Positions 8,619 to 14,082 of a stretch of 20,327 nt of DNA are shown here, piece by piece. Source of the stretch: a bacterium (GTDB taxonomy: Bacteria > ARS69); NCBI GenBank assembly GCA_025774805.1, contig JALGZR010000069.1, forward strand, positions 1 through 20,327. The letters run 5' to 3'. The first letter of the stretch is position 1. Each line of letters opens with the position of its first letter. Made by a program: the position numbers and the translations under genes. The notes under the pieces were generated by a model. That model saw only the letters and a list, made by a program, of their open reading frames with translations. It was not told the origin of the DNA and did no database searches.

Positions 8619-10724
8619 ATGCGTTCCCTGCCCCGCGTCTCGATCGATCTCGTTGCCGTCGCGGCCGCCGCGATCCTCGCGATCGCCGTCCTCTCCCCGG
8701 GCCGGACCGCCCGGGCCGGCGGGTTTCTCGTCCCCCCCGCCGAGAACCCCGACCTCGTCCTCTTCGACGTGCCGGCGGAGGAGGTCGAGAGACAGCTCGG
8801 GGTCTCACCCGAGGAGATGCGGGCCCGGATCGCGCGCGCCCGCGCCGAGATGGGGCCGGTGGTGTCCGAGCCCCCGTCGCCGGACGGGGGGTTCCCTCGG
8901 AGCAGCGCGCCGTCCGACACGGGAGTCGCGCTCGTCCTCCTCTGCCAGTGGGAGGACGATCCGGCGGACACGGTCGCCCATCCGCCTTCGGCCTACCAGA
9001 CGCTGCTCTTCTCGCAGGGACAGGTCCCCACGGGGAGCATGCGCGAGTTCTTCCTGGAGACCTCGTACGGCTCCTACTGGGTCGAGGGGGAGGTGCACGG
9101 GTGGTACACGCGCCCGACGTACTATTCGTACCTCTACTTCACCGACTTCTTCGAGCTGGCCGATCCCGACATCGACTACTCGCAGTTCGACCGGGACGGG
9201 GACGGCTACACGGACGCCGTCTGGATCTTCCACGCGGGGCCGGGGGAGGAGGAGACCCACGACCCGGACGACATCTGGTCCTTCGCCGTCTGGGGTCTGA
9301 ACTACATGACCGACGACGGGGTCATCATCGATCGCTTCGCCTGCAACCCCGAGATGCACGCCGACGGCTCGATCATCACGATCCGCGTGGGGGCCCACGA
9401 GGCCTCGCACGTGCTCGGGTTGCCGGATCTCTACGACTACGATTCGAAGCTGGACACGACCACGTACTACACCCCGGGCGACGACAACGACCACCCGCTC
9501 GTCGACTGGTGCGTCATGGGCTACTACGGTTACAACCTCTGGTCGTACGGAACCCGGCAGGACCCGGGGCATCACTGCGCGTGGTCGAAGAACGAGCTCG
9601 GATTCGTGGCGCCGATCCTCATCACCGAGTCGCAACAGGACGTGCCCGCGCCGGAGGTCGAGCTGAACCCCGTGACGTACCGGGTCGAGCGGCCGGGAGG
9701 CGGCAGTCAGGAGTCCTTCCTGATCGAGAACCGCAACTCGTACTCGACGGCGATCTTCGATCACCTCGACTCGGACTTCTCGGCGTTCTACACGTGGTTC
9801 GAGCCGGGACAGAACCCCAAGGACTCCGGCCTCCTGATCACTCACATCGACGACGCGTTGAGCAGCAACACCCCGGGGCCGAACAACCCGCACTACATGG
9901 TGATCGTCGAGGACGCGGGGTACGACCCGTCGAACCCGTGGGACGGGGTCGACGAGTTCTCGGACTGGTGGTACCCGCAGGAGACCCGGATCAGCGCGCC
10001 GTTCGCGGCCGACGACCCGGGGCAGACCTCCTTCACTCCGAACACGACTCCGAGCTCGGACTGGTACGGCGCGCCGAGCGGAATCTGGATCACGAACATC
10101 AGCGAGCCCGGTCCCGTGATGACGTTCGACATCGGATTCGGGAACGCCTGGCCGGCGATCACGAGCCACACGCCCGCCTCCCTCGACACGGTCGTGTCCC
10201 CGCCGTCCGAGGTGCCGCTTTCGGTCTCCGTTCTGGACGAGGACGGCGACCCGACGACGTACGAGTGGTACGAGAACGGACGATGGATCCAGTCGGGCCC
10301 GAGCCCGAGCTGGACTTTCGTCGCGGACACTCCGGGAGCCGTGGACCAGGTGCTGGTCATCGCCACCGACGGTGAGCTCTCCGACTCCGTCGAGTGGACC
10401 CTGCGGACCCAGACCGGGACCGCGGTCGTCGAGGAGGAGAGAGCCGCTCTGCGGCCGGTCCTGACGGCATCGCCGACTCCCTTCCGCGCGTCGGTCACGG
10501 TGCAGTGGGCGCTTCCCCGGCCCGGAGTCGCGCGCGTGAGCGTCCACGATCTCAACGGACGCCAGGTCGCCGTTCTCTTCGAGGGTCGGCAGGAAGCCCC
10601 GTCCATGACTCGGATCTGGAACGGCCGCGACGCCGCGGGACGCGACGTCGTCTCGGGGATCTACTTCGTCCGGCTCGAGGCGGAGGGCACGGCCGAGACG
10701 CGGAAGGTCGCGCTGATGCGGTAG
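8619..10724 (+). CDS. Secreted M6 (immune inhibitor A-like) metalloprotease with sorting domain
   Basis: The ATG at 8619 has GAGGTG 6 bases upstream and gives 701 residues. The frame extends upstream to 8523, but those residues would precede the signal peptide. A signal peptide occupies about 1-33 (LVAVAAAAILAIAVLSP, ending near ARA-GG). The M6 catalytic domain includes SYGSYWVEGEVHGWYT (149-164) and a DxDxDG calcium-loop-like motif, DRDGDGYTDAVWIFHAGPG (191-209). The zinc site is H260-E261-A-S-H264 in GAHEASHVLGLPDLYDYD, which retains the HExxH residues and the family's GLPDLYD tail. An Ig/PKD-like domain lies at about 511-596 and a FlgD-like / Por-type C-terminal sorting domain at about 611-701 (SPTPFRASVTVQWALP... 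GIYFVRLE). The family degrades extracellular proteins. The sorting domain implies export across the outer membrane, perhaps by a type IX-like route. It is probably active, since all visible catalytic residues are present. Confidence 0.93.
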   Translation: MRSLPRVSIDLVAVAAAAILAIAVLSPGRTARAGGFLVPPAENPDLVLFDVPAEEVERQLGVSPEEMRARIARARAEMGPVVSEPPSPDGGFPRSSAPSDTGVALVLLCQWEDDPADTVAHPPSAYQTLLFSQGQVPTGSMREFFLETSYGSYWVEGEVHGWYTRPTYYSYLYFTDFFELADPDIDYSQFDRDGDGYTDAVWIFHAGPGEEETHDPDDIWSFAVWGLNYMTDDGVIIDRFACNPEMHADGSIITIRVGAHEASHVLGLPDLYDYDSKLDTTTYYTPGDDNDHPLVDWCVMGYYGYNLWSYGTRQDPGHHCAWSKNELGFVAPILITESQQDVPAPEVELNPVTYRVERPGGGSQESFLIENRNSYSTAIFDHLDSDFSAFYTWFEPGQNPKDSGLLITHIDDALSSNTPGPNNPHYMVIVEDAGYDPSNPWDGVDEFSDWWYPQETRISAPFAADDPGQTSFTPNTTPSSDWYGAPSGIWITNISEPGPVMTFDIGFGNAWPAITSHTPASLDTVVSPPSEVPLSVSVLDEDGDPTTYEWYENGRWIQSGPSPSWTFVADTPGAVDQVLVIATDGELSDSVEWTLRTQTGTAVVEEERAALRPVLTASPTPFRASVTVQWALPRPGVARVSVHDLNGRQVAVLFEGRQEAPSMTRIWNGRDAAGRDVVSGIYFVRLEAEGTAETRKVALMR

Positions 10725-10725
10725 C

Positions 10726-10782
10726 GCCCGCATGGCCGGTGAGCCGAGGGTCACGGCATTCAAGGAGACTGATTCTGCGGGC
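10726..10782 (+). repeat. 7-bp inverted repeat in the M6 protease 3' region
   Basis: GCCCGCA (10726-10732) and TGCGGGC (10776-10782) are complementary across a 43-base loop that begins just after the protease stop. A further small stem, GCGGGC/GCCCGC, lies near 10816-10835 and overlaps the next promoter. Neither has a T-run. They may fold the transcript end, but support is thin. Confidence 0.25.
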
Positions 10783-10823
10783 ATGATCGTGTGCACGGTG
10801 CGGGTACGGTTCCGGCGGGCTCG

Positions 10824-10851
10824 TTGAGGCCCGCGTCCTCCCTGTGATAAA
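10824..10851 (+). promoter_or_regulatory. Promoter of the DOMON-like gene
   Basis: TTGAGG (10824-10829) and GATAAA (10846-10851) are spaced by 16 bases. Both match sigma-70 consensus at 4 of 6 positions, and TG precedes the -10. Transcription would start near 10858 and leave a leader of about 40 bases with an AGGAG site (10885-10889). Confidence 0.45.
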
Positions 10852-10898
10852 CTCATCCGTTCGCCGTGCCCGGATCCCCGAATCAGGAGTCTCTCTTC

Positions 10899-11525
10899 AT
10901 GTTTTGTCCCCTCGCCCGTTCGCCTCGGTCCGTATTTCGCGTCGTACCCGCGCTCGGTGCGCTGGTCGGAGTCGTTCTCGTCTCTCCGGTGCGGGCCGCC
11001 ACCTGGGTCGCCGAGGCCGATCTCACGACCGCCGGTGGAGACATTTCCCTGGCCGTATCGGTCGACGACGTTTCCCAGATCGTCGCGATCGAGATGACCG
11101 GATCCGAGAGCATCTGGTTCTCCGTGGGATTCGGGGGATCTGTCATGGCGGACACGTACGCGATCGTCGCCCATCCCGGCGGAACGGTCGAAGAGCGCAA
11201 GCTCGGCGACCACACTCCCGGTGTCCCGCTCTCGCCGTCCATCACCCTGGACGGCTGGTCGACCCCCGGGAACGGAATGGCCACGTTCGAGATGTCTCGG
11301 GCCATTGACCCCGGCATCCCCGACGTCTGGGTGTTCCCCTTGGCCGACATCCAGTCGGGAACCCCGATCCCGATCATCTGGGCCGTCGGCCAGGGCGCCC
11401 CGTTCACCTATCACGGGGGCGGCAACCGGAGCTCCGGCGACGTGGCGTTCGGCCCCGGGGACATCGTCGCGACGAGTCCGATGTCCTGGGGCCGCGTGAA
11501 GCTCCTCTTCCGCGAGGTGGAGTAG
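10899..11525 (+). CDS. Secreted DOMON-like domain protein, possibly heme-binding
   Basis: An ATG at 10899 with AGGAG 9 bases upstream gives 208 residues. An ATG 33 bases earlier in the same frame has no such site. A signal peptide covers about 1-34 (VVPALGALVGVVLVSPVRA-A). The remainder resembles a single DOMON domain. It has a strand with WFSVGFGGSVMADTYAIVAH (73-92) and a central PGNGMATFEMSRAIDPG (123-139). The final segment is IIWAVGQGAPFTYHGGG (159-175), followed by GDVAFGPGD. In cytochrome-type DOMON domains a Met in the first of these segments and a His near the end coordinate heme b; M83 and H172 occupy matching positions here. No membrane b561 domain is fused, so it would be a soluble periplasmic or extracellular electron carrier or sugar binder. 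Fold assignment is by pattern only. It follows the protease gene but has its own promoter. Confidence 0.7.
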   Translation: MFCPLARSPRSVFRVVPALGALVGVVLVSPVRAATWVAEADLTTAGGDISLAVSVDDVSQIVAIEMTGSESIWFSVGFGGSVMADTYAIVAHPGGTVEERKLGDHTPGVPLSPSITLDGWSTPGNGMATFEMSRAIDPGIPDVWVFPLADIQSGTPIPIIWAVGQGAPFTYHGGGNRSSGDVAFGPGDIVATSPMSWGRVKLLFREVE

Positions 11526-11648
11526 GGGGTCGGAGGAATCCCCGTTTCGCCCTCGGTTGGTGTCTGTCGAGGCGATTCGGGGTTCTCAGCCGGGCCGGAT
11601 CCGAATTGGCCGCACAACCCTGTTGGGGACAGTCAGAGTCGACCTGAG

Positions 11649-12803
11649 TCACTCAAAAAGACCGATGTAGTCGGCGTACCGGAATCTGCGATTGCGGGCG
11701 TGTCCGGTGAACTCTGCAAGCAATCCGGAATCCACGAATCGAGCTACGAGCGTATTGGCAGCCTGATAACTGACGCCCGTGATCCTCTGCACACGGTTCA
11801 CGGTGACGATGGGAAGGGAGTAGAGATCTTCGAGAACCTTGATACCGTTCGCTGCAGCGCGCCCGAAGCGGTCGACGATCAGAGAACGATGTCGTTCGCG
11901 TAGGTCGACGATTCCTCGTGAGGTCAGGGTCGCCTCACCTGCAACCTGCCGGATGCCGGTCAAGAAGAATGACAGCCACCCCTCCCAGTCACCCTGATCT
12001 CGTATGCTCTGGAGCCTGTCGTAGTATTCCTGCCGGTGCCTCTTGAAGAAGTGCGACAGGTACAGCACGGGCCCTCGGAGGATGCGGCGTTCGCACAGCA
12101 GGAACGTGATGAGGAGCCGGCCGAGGCGTCCATTGCCATCCAGGAACGGGTGGATTGTCTCGAACTGGGCGTGGGAAAGACCGATTCGGATGAGATCGGG
12201 GATCGTATCGGTTTGGTGCAGGAAGTCCTCAAGAGCTCCCAGCGTGTCAGGAACTACGTTCGGGGGTGGCGGGACGAACGTCGCTTCGGCAATCGTGGTG
12301 CCGGGCGGTCCGATCCAGTTCTGAGTTCGCCTCAGCTCTCCCGGCGCACGGGCTTCTCCCCGGACGCCCTCCATTAGGCGTTCGTGGATCTCTCGGAGGA
12401 GGCGTACGGATACGGGAAGGCTCTCGAGACGCTCGAGGCCATGCCGCATGGCCGCTATGTAGTTGAGAACCTCACTTACGTCGGCCGGCCGGTCCGGATC
12501 TGGAACACGAGCCTCGGCCGCGAGGACATCGTCGAGTGAGCTCTGGGTCCCTTCGATTTGACTGGAGAGGACCGCTTCCTTGCGGACATACATCAAGACG
12601 AAGAAATCAGGGCCCGGGAGATTCTGGATTGCGCCGTCCAGCCGGCCGAGCGCCCGGTCAGCGGCCGAGAGACTGGCCTGGAGATCTCCTTCGATCCTCA
12701 CGTTCGGGGTAGGGGGCAGAGGACTCGGAACGAACGCGAGGTATCCTCCTGGCTGGGGAAAGTAGCGGCCTGCTCGTTTCAAGGTAGTGCGAGAGGGGTC
12801 CAC
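11649..12803 (-). CDS. Class II Fic-domain AMP-transferase with C-terminal winged helix
   Basis: I place the start at a GTG at 12803, with GGAG 8 bases upstream and a strong promoter 58 bases further up. This gives 384 residues, a normal length for the family. The same frame runs open to an ATG at 13286, but those extra residues are a low-complexity shadow of the neighbouring regulator gene. The N-terminal inhibitory motif S80-SQI-E84-G85 marks class II. The catalytic Fic motif is H218-PFLDGNGRLG-R229, complete with the catalytic histidine and the phosphate-binding GNGR. A winged-helix-like segment (about residues 330-365; TVNRVQRITGVSYQAANTLV) ends the protein. Fic enzymes transfer AMP from ATP to hydroxyl groups of target proteins. 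The inhibitory glutamate would keep this one auto-inhibited until activated. It stands alone, without an antitoxin gene, as usual for class II. It converges with the DOMON-like gene. Confidence 0.93.
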   Translation of the reverse strand: MDPSRTTLKRAGRYFPQPGGYLAFVPSPLPPTPNVRIEGDLQASLSAADRALGRLDGAIQNLPGPDFFVLMYVRKEAVLSSQIEGTQSSLDDVLAAEARVPDPDRPADVSEVLNYIAAMRHGLERLESLPVSVRLLREIHERLMEGVRGEARAPGELRRTQNWIGPPGTTIAEATFVPPPPNVVPDTLGALEDFLHQTDTIPDLIRIGLSHAQFETIHPFLDGNGRLGRLLITFLLCERRILRGPVLYLSHFFKRHRQEYYDRLQSIRDQGDWEGWLSFFLTGIRQVAGEATLTSRGIVDLRERHRSLIVDRFGRAAANGIKVLEDLYSLPIVTVNRVQRITGVSYQAANTLVARFVDSGLLAEFTGHARNRRFRYADYIGLFE

Positions 12804-12860
12804 GGTCCGTGCTCCATTGAACAAGGCACTCCTGACCGCTCCATAATCAAGGCCGACGAG

Positions 12861-12890
12861 AATATAGAGTTCCACATGGGCTGTAGTCAA
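12861..12890 (-). promoter_or_regulatory. Strong sigma-70-like promoter of the fic gene
   Basis: On the minus strand TTGACT (12890-12885) and TATATT (12866-12861) are 18 bases apart, and each matches consensus at 5 of 6 positions. It sits in a locally AT-rich patch and would start transcription near 12854, about 50 bases before the GTG start. This supports the shorter reading of the fic gene. Confidence 0.65.
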
Positions 12891-12967
12891 GGCTGCCTTG
12901 AGTACAGGTGATCCAGGCCCGTGGTCTCTGCCCACTATGCGCGCTTCCCACGGACACCCCGGCGCTC

Positions 12968-12997
12968 GACCCCGCCCGCCCCGGGGGAGGGGTGGTC
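12968..12997 (-). terminator. Possible GC-rich hairpin after the HxlR-like regulator gene
   Basis: An imperfect GC-rich dyad with outer arms GACC/GGTC begins 37 bases after the regulator stop on the minus strand. No T-run follows. It would separate the regulator from the fic promoter. Confidence 0.25.
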
Positions 12998-13033
12998 CGG
13001 CCCGCCGCCCCAGCCGCCTTCTCCGCCCCCTCC

Positions 13034-13600
13034 TCACCCCAGAGAGCGCGAAAGCTCGCAGAGTGGATCGATCAGCGGCCGGGCCGCTGCCGTGACCCGG
13101 TACGCGGTGCGCGGCGGGTAGCCACCTAGGATCTCCCGATCGATCAGCCCGGCCGCCTCCAGCTCCTTGACCGCGAGGGCGACGGCGCGAGGAGATGCGC
13201 CGGCGACCTCGGCCTCGATCTCGGAGAAGCGAAACGCACCCCCCTCGATGGACAGAAGGACCGGAAGGGGCCACTTCCGCAGGCACACGTCGGCGACACC
13301 CCTTCGCAAGACGGTCTGCATCAATCGGTCACATCGGGGCCCGAGAGCCGCGCCCCGCCCGGTGAGCACGTACTCGGGGCGCATCGGGTGTCCGTAGCCC
13401 GGGTTGCGCCGCACGAGCCCCTGGTCCGTGAGGGCGGCGAGCGTCCGGCGGAGGGAGTCGCGGCTCACCCCCAGGCAAGACGCCAGAGTCACGAACTTGG
13501 CTCCCCGCTCCCGGTGCAGCGTCGCCAGGACCGGCACGGCCCAGCGATGGTGGAGGAGATCGGCAAGCGCCGCCAACGAGGGGTTCGATCGGGTTGACAT
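13034..13600 (-). CDS. Tandem HxlR-like winged-helix transcriptional regulator
   Basis: The 188-residue protein contains two HxlR-type winged-helix units. Unit one (about 9-85) has HHRWAVPVLATLHRERGAKF, then a helix-turn-helix SCLGVSRDSLRRTLAALTDQ and the family-like wing NPGYGHPMRPEYVLTGRG. Unit two (about 95-180) has LRKWPLPVLLSIEGGAFRFS, EVAGASPRAVALAVKELEAA and the wing GYPPRTAYRVTAAAR. Ordinary HxlR regulators are about 110 residues and work as dimers. A fused pair suggests a pseudo-dimer in one chain. The gene diverges from the VOC-protein gene, and its ATG overlaps the -35 box of that gene, so it very likely controls it and perhaps itself. No ribosome site precedes the ATG. A TATAGT -10-like hexamer on the minus strand lies only some 14 bases upstream, so the message may be leaderless. 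Confidence 0.85.
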   Translation of the reverse strand: MSTRSNPSLAALADLLHHRWAVPVLATLHRERGAKFVTLASCLGVSRDSLRRTLAALTDQGLVRRNPGYGHPMRPEYVLTGRGAALGPRCDRLMQTVLRRGVADVCLRKWPLPVLLSIEGGAFRFSEIEAEVAGASPRAVALAVKELEAAGLIDREILGGYPPRTAYRVTAAARPLIDPLCELSRSLG

Positions 13601-13622
13601 CGGAAAATATATGTACTATAAA
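13594..13622 (+). promoter_or_regulatory. Near-consensus sigma-70 promoter of the VOC gene with candidate operator
   Basis: TTGACA (13594-13599, perfect consensus) and TATAAA (13617-13622, 5 of 6) are exactly 17 bases apart, upstream of the VOC start. The -35 overlaps the first codons of the divergent regulator gene. The AT-rich spacer contains a short dyad, TATA-TGTAC-TATA, reaching into the -10, which is a reasonable operator for the regulator. Such a strong promoter usually needs repression. Confidence 0.75.
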
Positions 13623-13662
13623 AACCGAACCACCACAACCCATTCGAGGAGGATTGAATCCC

Positions 13663-14049
13663 ATGGCCACGAATCTCGGTTTCGACGGGGGCCTCACCTG
13701 TGCCCTGTCCTGCGGCGATCTGCAGAAATCGATCGCCTGGTATCGAGACGTTCTCGGCTTCGAATTGCTCTACCGCCTCGACGACATGGGCTGGTGTGAG
13801 CTCAAGAGCCCGGTGGATCGGGTCAACGTCGGCCTATCCGAGGTAGAGTCTCCGGATGTGGAGGGGGGCGCCACCCTCACGTTCGGCGTCACGGACATCG
13901 ACGCCGCCCGGGCGGACCTCGAGTCTGCGAAGGTCCGGTTCGATGGGGAGACGCGAACGATTCCCGACATGGTGAAGCTCGCCACGTTCTTCGACCCGGA
14001 CGGGAACAAGCTGATGCTCTATCAGGATCTCCAGGCGGCGAGCGGGTGA
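13663..14049 (+). CDS. VOC (glyoxalase/bleomycin-resistance fold) protein
   Basis: The ATG at 13663 has AGGAGG 10 bases upstream and gives 128 residues. The in-frame ATG at 13594 lies within the promoter -35 and is rejected. One beta-alpha-beta-beta-beta unit shows CGDLQKSIAWYRDVLGFELL. The second has TFGVTDIDAARADLESAKVR followed by the DPDGN motif in ATFFDPDGNKLMLYQD. The usual metal ligands seem absent. The final strand reads KLMLYQ rather than the enzyme pattern with Glu, and no His is seen in the first or fifth strand. It therefore looks more like a ligand-binding or resistance-type VOC protein than glyoxalase I or a dioxygenase. It is probably induced when the adjacent tandem HxlR-like regulator releases its promoter. 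The substrate is unknown. Confidence 0.88.
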   Translation: MATNLGFDGGLTCALSCGDLQKSIAWYRDVLGFELLYRLDDMGWCELKSPVDRVNVGLSEVESPDVEGGATLTFGVTDIDAARADLESAKVRFDGETRTIPDMVKLATFFDPDGNKLMLYQDLQAASG

Positions 14050-14082
14050 GCCGGGCCATGAGAAAAGGGTTCGGAGCGGCGC

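Noticed and set aside
8805-11414. 869-codon open frame on the minus strand
   Set aside because: It is the antisense of the M6 protease and DOMON-like genes. Its product is rich in R, G and V with no domain, as expected opposite GC-rich coding sequence.
12804-13286. N-terminal extension of the fic frame
   Set aside because: The 161 extra residues are low-complexity R/G/P sequence overlapping the regulator gene. A promoter and ribosome site support the GTG at 12803.
13653-13662. VOC gene starting at 13594
   Set aside because: That ATG sits inside the -35 box of the gene's own promoter and has no ribosome site; the start at 13663 has AGGAGG.
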